The notes under the pieces were generated by a model. That model saw nothing but the letters and a program-made list of their open reading frames with translations. It was not told where the DNA came from and ran no database searches. From Arthrobacter sp. OAP107 (GTDB lineage Bacteria > Actinomycetota > Actinomycetes > Actinomycetales > Micrococcaceae): a stretch of DNA of 64,000 bases. The first letter of the stretch is position 1. Each line of letters opens with the position of its first letter. Below are positions 43,476 to 52,650 of the stretch, piece after piece. A program made the translations under genes and the position numbers. The DNA lies in NCBI RefSeq assembly GCF_040546765.1, contig NZ_JBEPOK010000001.1, positions 4,898,001 to 4,962,000 on the forward strand. The letters run 5' to 3'.

Positions 43476-44231
43476 TCACGGGAGCGGCAGCTTTGCCGTC
43501 CTGCCGCCGTCGAGCACCACGATCTCGCCGGTCATGAAGGCAGACCGGTCGCTGGCCAGGAAGACGGCCAGGTCGCCGACGTCGGCGGGGCGGCCCACGC
43601 GCCCCACGGGGTGCAGGCGGTCCAGCGCCTTGCGTGCACTGGCGGCGTCCGGCTGGGACTCGCGGTAGTTCTCGCTCAGCTCCGAGGCGATCCACCCGGG
43701 GGCAATGGCGTTGCAGCGGATGCCGTCCCTGCCCAGGTCCACTGATATGGCGCGGGTCATTCCGTGGATTCCGGCTTTGGACGCGCAGTACGCGGCGTGG
43801 AGCGGATTCGCCGAGAGCCCTTCGATGGATCCGATGTTGATGATGCTGCCTCCGCCCCGGCGCTGCAGGTGGGGCAGGGCGGCCTGGGCCAGAAACAGCG
43901 GCGCACGCATGTTGATGTCCATCATCAGGTCCCATTCGTCCAGCCGGATGTCGGCCACGCTGCGTTCGAACATGATGCCGGCGTTGTTCACCAGGATGTC
44001 GATGCCGCCGAAGTGCCCGGCGGCGCGGTCGGTGGCCTCCTTGATCGCGGCGGGGTCGCCAAGATCGGCTTGGATGCCCAGAATGTCCGGTTGGCGCAGC
44101 AACTCCTCACCCACTTCGCGGCGCTGGACGACGGCGACCTGCGCGCCCTCTTCCAGGTACCGGTCAACGATGCCGCGTCCTATGCCCTGTCCCCCGCCGG
44201 TGACCAGGGCGACTTTCCCTTCCAGCTCCAT
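43476..44231 (-). CDS. SDR-family oxidoreductase
   Basis: A 251-residue classical short-chain dehydrogenase. It shows the cofactor motif TGGGQGIGRG near residue 11, NNAGI near 84, the catalytic serine in INIGSIEG and YCASKAG near 148, and a typical FLASDRSAFMTGEIVVLDGG end. NAD(P)-dependent oxidation or reduction of an alcohol or sugar is expected. The small reading frame at 44236 lies 4 bp upstream on the same strand. The divergent partner is the hydratase gene at 44500. Confidence 0.92.
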   Translation of the reverse strand: MELEGKVALVTGGGQGIGRGIVDRYLEEGAQVAVVQRREVGEELLRQPDILGIQADLGDPAAIKEATDRAAGHFGGIDILVNNAGIMFERSVADIRLDEWDLMMDINMRAPLFLAQAALPHLQRRGGGSIINIGSIEGLSANPLHAAYCASKAGIHGMTRAISVDLGRDGIRCNAIAPGWIASELSENYRESQPDAASARKALDRLHPVGRVGRPADVGDLAVFLASDRSAFMTGEIVVLDGGRTAKLPLP

Positions 44232-44235
44232 GCTG

Positions 44236-44349
44236 CTACCGGCTCACTGTCTCGTACCGCGCGGCGTGCTCTGCCAGGACGCGGTCCGTGAGGTTCAGTT
44301 CGGGTGTCTGGAGAGGGCTTGGCCTGCTCGTCTCACCGGGAATCTTCAT
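44236..44349 (-). CDS. Small ORF (37 aa) upstream of the SDR gene
   Basis: MKIPGETSRPSPLQT begins behind a good AGGAAGAG ribosome site and ends 4 bp before the SDR start, whose own ribosome site is poor. The protein is soluble and unrecognised. It may be a leader peptide that couples translation, or the N-terminal stump of a lost enzyme. Confidence 0.45.
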   Translation of the reverse strand: MKIPGETSRPSPLQTPELNLTDRVLAEHAARYETVSR

Positions 44350-44434
44350 GCTGCTCTTCCTTCTCGAAATTCCGAGGGGACTTGACGATGTGTCTCGCAC
44401 CACTTTACCTTAATGTTCAATAGATAAATACAAC

Positions 44435-44449
44435 GTTCATTTACTGAAC
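44435..44449. promoter_or_regulatory. Inverted repeat in the SDR / hydratase divergent promoter
   Basis: GTTCA, 5 bp, TGAAC lies in an AT-rich stretch 51 bp before the hydratase gene. The layout suits an IclR, GntR or similar dimeric regulator. No regulator gene is adjacent; the IclR gene at 53380 is a distant candidate. Confidence 0.5.
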
Positions 44450-44499
44450 GCACCTGGCACCTCGGTGACCAGCGCTCCCGCTCCGAAAGGTACAGAACA

Positions 44500-45288
44500 A
44501 TGCCAATCAACATCCTTGAGACCGCCGACCGCATCCTTGACGCCAAGGCCACCCGGACTCCCGTCGACGCCCTGATCCGGGCCGAAGACGGGCCCACCGT
44601 CGCTGACGCGTTCCGGGTCCAGGAGGAAGTGATCCGCCGCCAGGTGGCCGCCGGTGACAGCATTGCAGGCTTCAAGCTGGGGAACATCGCCAAGGCCATG
44701 CAGGCAAAGTTCGGCGTCGATGAGCCCGACTACGGGTACCTGCTCGCCAGCCAGTTCTACCCGGAGAACCTGCCCCGCTCCGAGGCCGAATTCATCGAGC
44801 CGTACATCGAGCTGGAGCCGGCCTTCGTCTTCAAGCGCGACGTTGGGGGCGCCAACGTGACCGTTGCCGACATCATTGCCGCCACCGACTTCGTGGTGCC
44901 TGCCCTGGAGATCATCGATTCCCGCGTCCGCGACTGGAACATCGGCATCTTCGACACGCTGGCCGACAGCGGCTCCAGCGCCGGCGTCATCCTCGGCGGC
45001 CAGCCACGGAGCCTCAGCGAAGTGAACCTCTCCGACACCCCGGGCGTCATCACCTTCGACGGTGAGGTCGTGGCCAAGGGCAACACCGCAGACATTTACG
45101 GCAGCCCGATTTCCGCCCTGGTGTGGCTGTGCCGCCGGGTCGCGGAGTACGGCATCACCCTGAAGGCCGGCCAGCTGATCCTTCCGGGCAGCTGCCTCGC
45201 CGCAGCCAGGATGGTTCCCGGCACCCGCATCACCGGCCACTTTGAAGGGTGGGGAGAGGTCAGCTTCGACTACACCGCCGCCGGTTAG
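44500..45288 (+). CDS. 2-oxopent-4-enoate hydratase-like (FAH-family, MhpD-type) enzyme
   Basis: A 262-residue fumarylacetoacetate-hydrolase-fold protein of the hydratase/decarboxylase branch. It has a FKLGNIAKAMQAKFGVDEPD segment near residue 59 and the metal-site acids in ELEPAFVF near 107, with LEIIDSRV near 135. Such enzymes act in the meta-cleavage pathway of aromatics or on 2-oxo acids from sugar acids. The neighbouring SDR suggests a sugar-acid or aromatic side-chain route; without aromatic dioxygenases nearby the substrate stays open. Confidence 0.87.
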   Translation: MPINILETADRILDAKATRTPVDALIRAEDGPTVADAFRVQEEVIRRQVAAGDSIAGFKLGNIAKAMQAKFGVDEPDYGYLLASQFYPENLPRSEAEFIEPYIELEPAFVFKRDVGGANVTVADIIAATDFVVPALEIIDSRVRDWNIGIFDTLADSGSSAGVILGGQPRSLSEVNLSDTPGVITFDGEVVAKGNTADIYGSPISALVWLCRRVAEYGITLKAGQLILPGSCLAAARMVPGTRITGHFEGWGEVSFDYTAAG

Positions 45289-45358
45289 GGGTTGCACAGC
45301 GCACTTTTCGAAAGCCTGAGGACTTGGTCCGGAGGTAACCCGCCGTCGTCGCAGTCCC

Positions 45359-45645
45359 TCAGGACACAGCGTTGGTGAAGGGGATCCGTTCAAAGGACAG
45401 CATGAACGCGCTGTAGTTCTCCTGCGCGGGGGCGCTGACGGTGGGGTCGAACATGTCCGCCTGGGTCATGACAACGACGGCCCGGTCGCCGTTCTCGCGG
45501 GCCTTCCGGAACGCCTCGGTCAGTTCCCTGATGTCAGCGGCGGTGCGGTCCCGCACCTCTTCCGTCTGCTCGGCAGCCATCCCGTCGGTGCACTTGGTGG
45601 AGCCGCTCTTGATGTCCCCAAGGTGGGCCACGAAGCGAACGCCGC
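45359..45645 (-). pseudogene. Remnant of a calcineurin-like metallophosphoesterase
   Basis: The minus strand reads VRFVAHLGDIKSGSTKCTDG, the start of a metallophosphoesterase domain, and 25 residues later FRKARENGDRAVVVMTQADM, which belongs to the C-terminal half of such proteins. The metal-binding middle (GDNEW and histidine motifs) is missing and there is no start codon or signal peptide in place. About 150 or more residues seem deleted. The open frame continues upstream into the AlkD-like gene, which is a shadow. Confidence 0.65.
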
Positions 45646-45694
45646 CGGCCGCGACCGTAGAATACGACCGAGGGGCCGGCGAGCAGGAGCAGTG

Positions 45695-46363
45695 ATGGCG
45701 GAGACAACGATTGACGCAGTGATGGCCGAACTGGCCGCCCTGGCGGATCCGAAGATGCGCGAGGCGAACCAGAAGCGCGGCGACGACCACGGCGTGAACC
45801 TCTCGGCCCTGCGCGCGGTTGCGAAGCGGCTTAAAACCCGGCACGAACTGGCCCGAGAACTGTGGGCCACGGATGATACCGCCGCCCGTTTGCTGTCACT
45901 GCTGATCTGCCGGCCAAAATCCTTCGAGCCGCAGGAACTGGATTCCATGCTGCGCCAGGCCCGGGCACCCAAGGTGCACGACTGGCTGGTGAACTACGTG
46001 GTGAAGAAGAGCCCGCACGCCGAAGAGCTGCGAGTCACCTGGACTGACGATCCGGATCAGGTGGTTGCGAGCGCCGGGTGGGCCCTGACCGCCGAGCGGG
46101 TCGCCAAGAAGCCCGAGGGCCTCGACCTGCCCGGGCTCCTGGACACGATCGAGGCGGAAATGAAGGACGCACCGGACCGCCTGCAGTGGGCCATGAACCA
46201 CGCCCTGGCGCAGATCGGCATCGAGCACGCAGACCACCGGGCCCGGGCCATCGGCATCGGCGAACGGCTGGAAGTCCTGAAGGACTACCCGACCCCCCCG
46301 AACTGCACGTCCCCCTTCGCTCCGATCTGGATCAACGAGATTGTGAGCCGGCGGCAGGCCTGA
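45695..46363 (+). CDS. DNA alkylation repair protein (AlkD-like HEAT-repeat)
   Basis: A 222-residue all-helical protein of the AlkD-like group. Recognisable features are ANQKRGDDHGVNLSALRAVA, ELARELWATDDTAARLLSLL, and a late TWTDDPDQVVASAGWALTA, followed by IGIEHADHRARAIGIGERL. Members bind or excise alkylated bases, though this subgroup often lacks shown glycosylase activity. The ATG at 45695 has AGGAGC upstream. It is divergent from the metallophosphoesterase remnant. Confidence 0.85.
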   Translation: MAETTIDAVMAELAALADPKMREANQKRGDDHGVNLSALRAVAKRLKTRHELARELWATDDTAARLLSLLICRPKSFEPQELDSMLRQARAPKVHDWLVNYVVKKSPHAEELRVTWTDDPDQVVASAGWALTAERVAKKPEGLDLPGLLDTIEAEMKDAPDRLQWAMNHALAQIGIEHADHRARAIGIGERLEVLKDYPTPPNCTSPFAPIWINEIVSRRQA

Positions 46364-46574
46364 GGGGCCACCTAAAGGCGTTCCGCGTTCGACGGCGTTC
46401 ATCGCTGCCGCCATTCTGCTCGCAACTGCCGCCTCAAGCCGGCTGCCGCCCGCGGGCGCGTAACCTGCCCCCACCACCTGACCGTGATTCCCGTCACTGC
46501 TTTACTAAATGAACTCCAGAACCAGTGAGGGGACGCCGAGCACCTGGCCACCGCCGTGATGCCGAGGATGTTCA

Positions 46575-47298
46575 GTGCTGTCCTACCTGGGATTCGACGC
46601 CGTCTCGACGTTCGCCGAGGAGGCAAAGAATCCGCGGCGGAGTATCCCCCGGGCCATCATGCTGACCACCGTCCTGGCCGGGCTCATTTTCCTCGGCCTG
46701 GCCTACATCAGCCGCCTGCTGCTTCCGGTGGGAACCTTCACCAATACGGACTCCCCGGCAATCGAAGTAGTGGGCGCGGCAGGCGGCAATCTGCTGGTCG
46801 CACTTTTCACCGCCGCCTACATCGCGGGCAGCCTGGGATCCGCGCTGACCTCGCAGGCTTCGGTTTCGCGCATTATCTACTCGATGGGCCGCGGCCGGGT
46901 CCTGCCCGCGGTCTTCGGGCGCCTCCATCCGCGCCTGGGCACGCCCGTGGTGCCGATCATCGTCACGTCGGGCGTTTCGCTGCTCGCCCTGGTTCTCGAC
47001 CTGACAACAGTGTCTTCGCTGATCAGCTTCGGCGCCCTCGTCGCCTTCTCCGTGGTCAACCCGTCCGTCATCAAGCACTACTTCATCGACCAAGAAGAAG
47101 CGCGGAACCAAGGGCATGCTGCACAATCTCCTGCTGCCGGGCATCGGCTTTGTGCTGACGCTGTGGCTCTGGACCAGCCTAAGCGGACTGTCGTTCTCAC
47201 TGGGCCTCTCCTGGGCAGCCGTCGGCCTCGTCTATCTGGCCTGCCTCACCCGCGGCTTCCGCCGCCCGACGCCGCATCTGCAGCTCGAGGAGGCCTGA
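46575..47298 (+). pseudogene. C-terminal remnant of an APC-family amino-acid permease
   Basis: Sequence begins abruptly inside the permease: LSYLGFDAVSTFAEEAKNPR is normally mid-protein, after six or more helices. It continues with IPRAIMLTTVLAGLIFLGLA to SVIKHYFID near 47090. Then a frameshift moves the last helices (GIGFVLTLWLWTSLSGLSFS) to another frame ending at 47298. The N-terminal half is gone and 46364-46574 shows no trace of it. It cannot work as a transporter. Confidence 0.8.
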
Positions 47299-47317
47299 CC
47301 AAAGAGGCGAATAAACA

Positions 47318-47346
47318 TTGACGTACGATATGTACCGATATATCGT
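47318..47346 (+). promoter_or_regulatory. Promoter and PadR-type operator of the padR gene
   Basis: TTGACG (47318-47323) and TATCGT (47341-47346) are 17 bp apart. The inverted repeat ACGATAT, 8 bp, ATATCGT (47325-47331 and 47340-47346) covers the spacer and -10, as expected for autorepression by a PadR dimer. Confidence 0.8.
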
Positions 47347-47396
47347 TGAGTATCGCTTCAGATCGAAGTGATGCTCAACGAAAGGACGATGCCACC

Positions 47397-47978
47397 ATGA
47401 AAGGCATTCACGAACACCACAGATTTGCGGATTTCAGCCCCCAGGGGGGACGCTTCGAGCGGGGAAGGAGCCGCCGCTCCCCGCACGGCCACGGCAGGTT
47501 CGGCCCCGGCCGCGGATTCGGCCCCGGGTTCGGACCCGGCGGTTCGCGCCGAGCCAACAGGGGCGATGTCCGCTCCGCGATCCTCTCGCTTCTGGCAGAA
47601 GCTCCGTCCAACGGCTACGGGATCATCAAGACCATCGCGGAGAAGTCTTCCGGCGCATGGCGGCCCAGCCCGGGCTCCGTCTACCCGACGCTCCAACAGC
47701 TCGTGGACGAGGAGCTCATTGCACCGGTGGGTGACGGCCGCCGCACCGAGTTCGCCCTCACCGACCAGGGGCGGGAGTACGTAGCCGACCACGCCGAGCT
47801 GGACAGGGCATGGAACACCAACGCCGAGGAGTCGGGACCCGCGTTCCACCAGAGCGTGGAGAAGCTCATGGGCGTCATCCACCAGTTCCGGTTTGCGGCA
47901 ACCGAGGAACAGCGTGCCGCCGCAATGGAAAAGATCGACGAGACCCGCCGCGCCCTCTACCAGATCCTCGCGGACTGA
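47397..47978 (+). CDS. PadR-family transcriptional regulator with Gly/Arg/Phe-rich N-terminus
   Basis: A 193-residue regulator. The first 55 residues are low complexity (HHRF, RGRSRRSPHGHG, GRGFGPGFGPGG). The winged-helix PadR domain follows: VRSAILSLLAEAPSNGYGII, with RPSPGSVYPTLQQLVDEELI as wing and recognition part. A C-terminal helical dimerisation arm ends in IDETRRALYQILAD. The ATG at 47397 follows AAAGGA with a rather long spacing. A perfect operator overlaps its own promoter. The regulated drug-type transporter is not adjacent; only a broken permease lies upstream. Confidence 0.9.
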   Translation: MKGIHEHHRFADFSPQGGRFERGRSRRSPHGHGRFGPGRGFGPGFGPGGSRRANRGDVRSAILSLLAEAPSNGYGIIKTIAEKSSGAWRPSPGSVYPTLQQLVDEELIAPVGDGRRTEFALTDQGREYVADHAELDRAWNTNAEESGPAFHQSVEKLMGVIHQFRFAATEEQRAAAMEKIDETRRALYQILAD

Positions 47979-48112
47979 AACCTACTTCGCGGAGATGGCC
48001 CAGAAACCGGATGGGCAGGTCCAGCAGTTCCAGCGGGCCGCGCGCCTCGCCATAAGCTCCGCGGACGGTCACCGCACCGGGTCTAGGAGGTGCCGGGTCC
48101 GGCAACCGACGA

Positions 48113-48871
48113 CTAACCCACCTGCTCCGCGTATTCAACAGCCTTGTCGCCCACCTGCCCCAGGTAGGCCTCGGACTGGTTGTAGGACCAGATGGCGTCG
48201 CTCCAGCCCTGGGCCGTGGTGAGATCGCGGCCGCCGGCACACAAGTAGCCGGCGGCGCTGAGGGCGGCGTCGTCGATGTTGTGGGGATCGGCCACGCCGT
48301 CCCCGTTCGCGTCTCGCCCGGCCAGCTTCCAGGTGGCGGGGATGAACTGCATGGGGCCGACCGCGCGGTCCCAGCGGGCGTCGCCGTCCAGCGCGCCGCC
48401 GTCGGTGTCGGCAATGGCAGCGAAGCCGTCGCCGTTTAGGCCGGGCCCGACGATCGGGCCGCTCACCTCCCCCGAAGCCGTGAGCCGCCCTCCGCCGAGG
48501 GCGCCGTGCAAGGATTCCACGAATCCGACGGCGGCCACCGTGTTCCAGCCGATCCCGCACGTGGGCGAGTCGGCGTTCGCCATGCCTGCCGCGGCAACGT
48601 ACGCCCTTAGGGCACGCGCTGGGATTCCTGTTTTCACAGCGGTCCGGGCCAGCCAGGCAGACTCGACGGTCCTGGTGATATTCACGGCATGCGCGCTCCC
48701 GCTGGCCAGCGGCACGAACTTCCCCGCCGCCTGGGGCGGCGCCGGCTGGGCTGCGTGCGTGCCCCCGCGGGACACGCCCGCGCTGGTCGCACCGAGCAGC
48801 CAGAACGCGCACGCCGTGATGGCGCAGAACGCGAAAAGGCTAAGAACGGCGAGGCGTTTCAGACGAAGCAC
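48113..48871 (-). CDS. Lytic murein transglycosylase (membrane-anchored or secreted)
   Basis: A 252-residue protein. An N-terminal hydrophobic segment (LAVLSLFAFCAITACAFWLL) is a signal or anchor. The SLT/MltB-like domain covers residues 110-250: GIGWNTVAAVGFVESLHGAL with the catalytic glutamate, RAVGPMQFIPATWKLAG, DANGDGVADPHNIDDAALSA and a late AIWSYNQSEAYL. It cleaves glycan strands of peptidoglycan. The GTG at 48871 is the likely start; the frame is open to 48916. It converges with padR. Confidence 0.88.
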   Translation of the reverse strand: MLRLKRLAVLSLFAFCAITACAFWLLGATSAGVSRGGTHAAQPAPPQAAGKFVPLASGSAHAVNITRTVESAWLARTAVKTGIPARALRAYVAAAGMANADSPTCGIGWNTVAAVGFVESLHGALGGGRLTASGEVSGPIVGPGLNGDGFAAIADTDGGALDGDARWDRAVGPMQFIPATWKLAGRDANGDGVADPHNIDDAALSAAGYLCAGGRDLTTAQGWSDAIWSYNQSEAYLGQVGDKAVEYAEQVG

Positions 48872-49032
48872 GGAACAGCCTAACCCGGCGGCAGCGCGCG
48901 ATTGCCCACGCGGCACACAAATACGTCATGACCCTGTTGCGCAGGTCACACCGCCCTGCTATCGCTTCTCCGCCTAATGACAAGTACTTCCCACAGAATG
49001 GGAAACGGCCACCAGTGCAGGCAGGAAAGAAC

Positions 49033-50268
49033 ATGACCGACGAACTACACATCGAGGGCAACGCCCTCCCCCTCCGCGGCATCCGCGTGCTCGAGCTCGG
49101 CAGCTTCATCGCCGCCCCCTTCGCCGCCCGCCTCTTCGGTGACTTCGGCGCAGAGGTCATCAAGATCGAAAAGCCGCAGGGCGGCGACGAACTGCGCGAC
49201 TGGCGCAAGACCCGCGGCACCACCTCCATGCTGTTCCGCACCATCGGCCGCAACAAGAAGTCCGTGGCCCTTGACCTCCGCTCCGAGGCGGGACGCGAGG
49301 CGGTCAAGAAGATCGCTGCCCAGTGCGACGTGGTCATCGAGAACTTCCGCCCCGGCACCCTCGAAAAGTGGGGCCTGGGACCGGATGTGCTGCAGGAACT
49401 CAACCCGGAGCTGGTGATGGTGCGGATCTCCGGCTACGGCCAGACGGGACCGTACAAGAACCGCGCCGGCTTTGGCAGCTCGGCCGAATCCTTCGCCGGC
49501 CTGCGCTACATCACCGGCGAACCCGACCGCCCCGCCGGCCGCGCTGCGGCCAGCATCGGCGACACCGTCGCCGGACTCTACGGCGTCATCGGCGCCCTGA
49601 TGCTCATGCTGCAGAAGGCCCGCGGACTGCAGACCGGAACTTCCCAGGTCGTCGACGTCGCCCTTTATGAAGGGGTCTTCAGCCTGCTCGAATCGCTGGT
49701 TCCGGACTATGACGCCTACGGCATGGTCCGGCAGCGCACCGGCGGTGCGCTGCCCGGCGTCGTTCCTACCGGCTCCTACCTTTGCGGCGACGGCCTCGAG
49801 GTGGTCATCGGCGGCAACTCGAACTCCGTCTTCATCCGGCTCATGCGCGCCATCGGCCGCGACGACCTCGCTGATGACGCCACCCTGCTGGCTACTGAGG
49901 CCCGCGGTGCACGGGAGGACGAGCTCAACGGTGCCATCTCCGGATGGACCGGCAGCATGCCGCTTACCGAGGTCCTGGACAAGCTGGACGACGCCGGTGT
50001 CCCCGCCGGTCCCGTGTACGACGCCCCAAGCATCGCCGTCGACCGCCATTACCTGGCCCGGGACATGATCCAGACCCATGAGGTGGTCATCGAGGACGAA
50101 CCCGAGCTGATCCGCTTCCCCGGCGTGGTACCGAAGATCCCGGGCCACGAGGGGCGCGTGCGCTGGGTGGGCCCGGAACTGGGCCAGCACACGGCTGAAG
50201 TCCTGCAGGACCTCGCCGGCATGGACGCCGACCTGATCGCCGGACTCGGACTGCAGGCGGTGCGCTGA
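49033..50268 (+). CDS. CaiB/BaiF-type (family III) CoA-transferase
   Basis: A 411-residue enzyme. It begins LRGIRVLELGSFIAAPFAAR and has LFGDFGAEVIKIEKPQGGDE, NKKSVALDLRSEAGREAVKK and the catalytic aspartate region VVDVALYEGVFSLLESL near residue 212. Family III transferases move CoA between carboxylic acids through an enzyme-bound anhydride. The ATG at 49033 (GGAAAG upstream) is taken. The lyase gene follows after 2 bp, so the pair likely activates an acid and then splits its CoA ester. Confidence 0.92.
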   Translation: MTDELHIEGNALPLRGIRVLELGSFIAAPFAARLFGDFGAEVIKIEKPQGGDELRDWRKTRGTTSMLFRTIGRNKKSVALDLRSEAGREAVKKIAAQCDVVIENFRPGTLEKWGLGPDVLQELNPELVMVRISGYGQTGPYKNRAGFGSSAESFAGLRYITGEPDRPAGRAAASIGDTVAGLYGVIGALMLMLQKARGLQTGTSQVVDVALYEGVFSLLESLVPDYDAYGMVRQRTGGALPGVVPTGSYLCGDGLEVVIGGNSNSVFIRLMRAIGRDDLADDATLLATEARGAREDELNGAISGWTGSMPLTEVLDKLDDAGVPAGPVYDAPSIAVDRHYLARDMIQTHEVVIEDEPELIRFPGVVPKIPGHEGRVRWVGPELGQHTAEVLQDLAGMDADLIAGLGLQAVR

Positions 50269-50270
50269 GC

Positions 50271-51146
50271 ATGCAGGTGGAAGTAACCGACGTCTTCCTG
50301 CGGGACGGACTCCAGGACGAGCCCGTCATCGTCTCCACTGCGCACAAGCTCGAGATCGCTGCGGCACTCGTCGACGCCGGGCTGAAGCGGATCGAGGTGG
50401 CCTCCTTCGTGAACCCGAAGCGGGTGCCACAGATGGCCGATGCCGCCGATGTCGTCCCGTCGCTACCGGCTGTTCCCGGGGTCACGTACACCAGCCTGGC
50501 GCTCAACGGCCGCGGCATCCGGCGGGCCGTGGACTCCGGTGCCACCGACATCCAGGTGGTCACCTCGGCAAGCCAGGCACACAGCAACGCCAACGCCGGC
50601 CAGGCCATCGAGGACGCGCTGGCCAGCCTCGGCGCCGCCGTGGCCGAATACCCGGAAGCCAAGTTCTTCGCCGGCATCTCCACCGCCTTCACCTGCCCGT
50701 TCGAGGGTGCGATCGACCCCGCCTACTTGCTGCGCGTGGTTCGTGCGTTCAAAGACATGGGCATCACCGACGTCGGGCTCGCGGACACTCTCGGCACCAC
50801 GCCCACCGGCCAGGTGATGGCCAGCCTGCACCACGTCCGAGAGGCTGAACCGGACCTCACGTACTACCTCCACCTGCACAACGCGCACAGCCAGGCGCTG
50901 GCCACCGCGAGCGCCGCGGTGGCCACCGGCGTCGTCCGCTTCGATGCCGCCCTCGGCGGCTACGGCGGCTGCCCCTTCGCCCCGGGAGCGCACGGCAACA
51001 TCGCCACCGAGGAACTCGTCCGGCACTTGCACGACGCCGGGCACCAGACCGGCATCGACGAGGACCGACTCGCCGATGCCGTACGGCTCGCCCGTGACGT
51101 CGTCGCCCATTCCCCGGCGGCCGGCGTGCTCGACCCCGCCCGCTGA
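50271..51146 (+). CDS. Hydroxymethylglutaryl-CoA lyase-like enzyme
   Basis: A 291-residue HMGL-type TIM barrel. It has the metal and substrate motif RDGLQDEPVIVSTAHK near residue 11, VASFVNPKRVPQMAD, HLHNAHSQALAT with the metal histidines near 201, and GGCPFAPGAHGNIATEE, the conserved cysteine loop (usually GGCPYAPGATGN). The reaction is cleavage of a 3-hydroxy-3-methyl acyl-CoA to acetyl-CoA or pyruvate plus a second product; HMG-CoA or citramalyl-CoA are both possible. It is followed by a 2-hydroxycarboxylate transporter gene. Confidence 0.9.
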   Translation: MQVEVTDVFLRDGLQDEPVIVSTAHKLEIAAALVDAGLKRIEVASFVNPKRVPQMADAADVVPSLPAVPGVTYTSLALNGRGIRRAVDSGATDIQVVTSASQAHSNANAGQAIEDALASLGAAVAEYPEAKFFAGISTAFTCPFEGAIDPAYLLRVVRAFKDMGITDVGLADTLGTTPTGQVMASLHHVREAEPDLTYYLHLHNAHSQALATASAAVATGVVRFDAALGGYGGCPFAPGAHGNIATEELVRHLHDAGHQTGIDEDRLADAVRLARDVVAHSPAAGVLDPAR

Positions 51147-51207
51147 AAATCTCCCAACAAGACAATTCCCCAACTAACAATTCCTACTCACCGTTTTGGA
51201 GACGATG

Positions 51208-52638
51208 ATGTCTACAAGCCCACGCACCACGGAATTCACCAGCGAACCAACGGACAACGCCATGAGTGAGACCACCTCCGGCCCCGCCGGCGGCTTCGAA
51301 CAACCGGCAACCCGCACGGAACCCCAGCCAGGCACGCTCCACCCGGGCCGGCTGTGGTCCAGGATCGCCGGCGTCCCTGCTCCCCTCTACGTCGTCCTCG
51401 CCGGCCTGGTCCTCACCGCCGCGATCACCGGCAACCTCCCGGACACCATGGTGGTCGGCTTCGCCGCCACCATCCTGCTCGGCGGGCTCTTCATCTGGAT
51501 CGGCAACCTGTTCCCGGTGGTTCGGGACTTCGGCCTGCCGACCATCCTCTGCACGTTCGTCCCCGCCACCCTCGTGTTCCTGGGATGGATGCCGGAGAAC
51601 CTCATCAGCGTGGTGAAGAACTTCGTTGACGGCCAGGGCTTCCTGGACTTCTTCGTCGTCGGCATCATCGCCGGCTCCATCCTTGGCATGCCACGGGCCC
51701 TGCTCCTGAAGGCGGGTCCGCGGTTCGCCGTCCCCCTCATCGGCTGCCTCATCGCCACCTTCGTCCTGGTCGGGTTGCTGGGAGCGGTGACCGGATTCGG
51801 GTTCATCAACGGCATCCTCTTCATCGCCGCGCCCATCATGGCAGGCGGCCTTGGCGTCGGCGCGCTGCCCATGTCCAAGATGTACGCCACGGCCACCGGC
51901 GGCGACTCCGCCACCTTCATGGGCGACCTGATGTCCGCCGTCGTGATGGCCAACGTGGTCTGCATCCTCATAGCCGGCATCTACAACGGCCTGGGCAAAC
52001 GCAAGAAGCAACTCTTCGTCGGCTTCAACGGCCAGGGCCAGCTGCTGCGGATCACCGGGCGCGGCGGTGAGCTAACCCTGCCGCCGAAGCGCGACACCTC
52101 CTCGTTCGTTGCCCTGGGCAAGGGCCTCCTGATCGCCGGCACCCTCTTTGTCTTCGGCAACCTCATGGCCGCCTTCATCCCCGGACTGCACCCCTACGCC
52201 TGGACCATCATCGCGGCGGCCGCCGTCAAGATCTTCGGGCTGCTCCCGCAGGACGTCGAGGACTCGACCGCCGACTGGGGCGACCTGATTGGCGCCGTCC
52301 TGGTCCCGGCACTCCTCGTGGGCGTCAGCATCACGTACATCGACATGACCCAGGTCTTCGCCTCGCTCAGCAACCCCCTTTTCATCCTGCTCACGATCTG
52401 CACCGTCATCATCGCCACCCTGACCTCCGGCGTCCTCGGCTGGCTCGTGAAATTCAACTTCGTCGAAGCCTCCATCACACCCGGCCTGGTCATGGCCGAC
52501 ACCGGCGGCAGCGGCGACGTCTCCGTACTGAGCGCAGCGAACCGCATGCACCTGATGCCCTTCGCAGCCCTCACCAATCGCCTTGGCGGGGCGCTCGTCC
52601 TGTTCGTGACGTCACTGATCGTCCCGTTCCTCACCTGA
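51208..52638 (+). CDS. 2-hydroxycarboxylate transporter family (CitS/CimH/MleP type)
   Basis: A 476-residue membrane protein with about eleven hydrophobic segments after a polar N-terminus of some 50 residues. The two reentrant-loop signatures are APIMAGGLGVGALPMSKMYA near residue 211 and MADTGGSGDVSVLSAANRM near 430, both characteristic of 2HCT proteins. These carry citrate, malate or citramalate by Na+ or H+ symport. The ATG at 51208 has GGAG 6 bases upstream. It is the third gene of the CoA-transferase operon; import of the acid that the first two genes degrade is inferred. Confidence 0.9.
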   Translation: MSTSPRTTEFTSEPTDNAMSETTSGPAGGFEQPATRTEPQPGTLHPGRLWSRIAGVPAPLYVVLAGLVLTAAITGNLPDTMVVGFAATILLGGLFIWIGNLFPVVRDFGLPTILCTFVPATLVFLGWMPENLISVVKNFVDGQGFLDFFVVGIIAGSILGMPRALLLKAGPRFAVPLIGCLIATFVLVGLLGAVTGFGFINGILFIAAPIMAGGLGVGALPMSKMYATATGGDSATFMGDLMSAVVMANVVCILIAGIYNGLGKRKKQLFVGFNGQGQLLRITGRGGELTLPPKRDTSSFVALGKGLLIAGTLFVFGNLMAAFIPGLHPYAWTIIAAAAVKIFGLLPQDVEDSTADWGDLIGAVLVPALLVGVSITYIDMTQVFASLSNPLFILLTICTVIIATLTSGVLGWLVKFNFVEASITPGLVMADTGGSGDVSVLSAANRMHLMPFAALTNRLGGALVLFVTSLIVPFLT

Positions 52639-52650
52639 GAAAGGACCACA

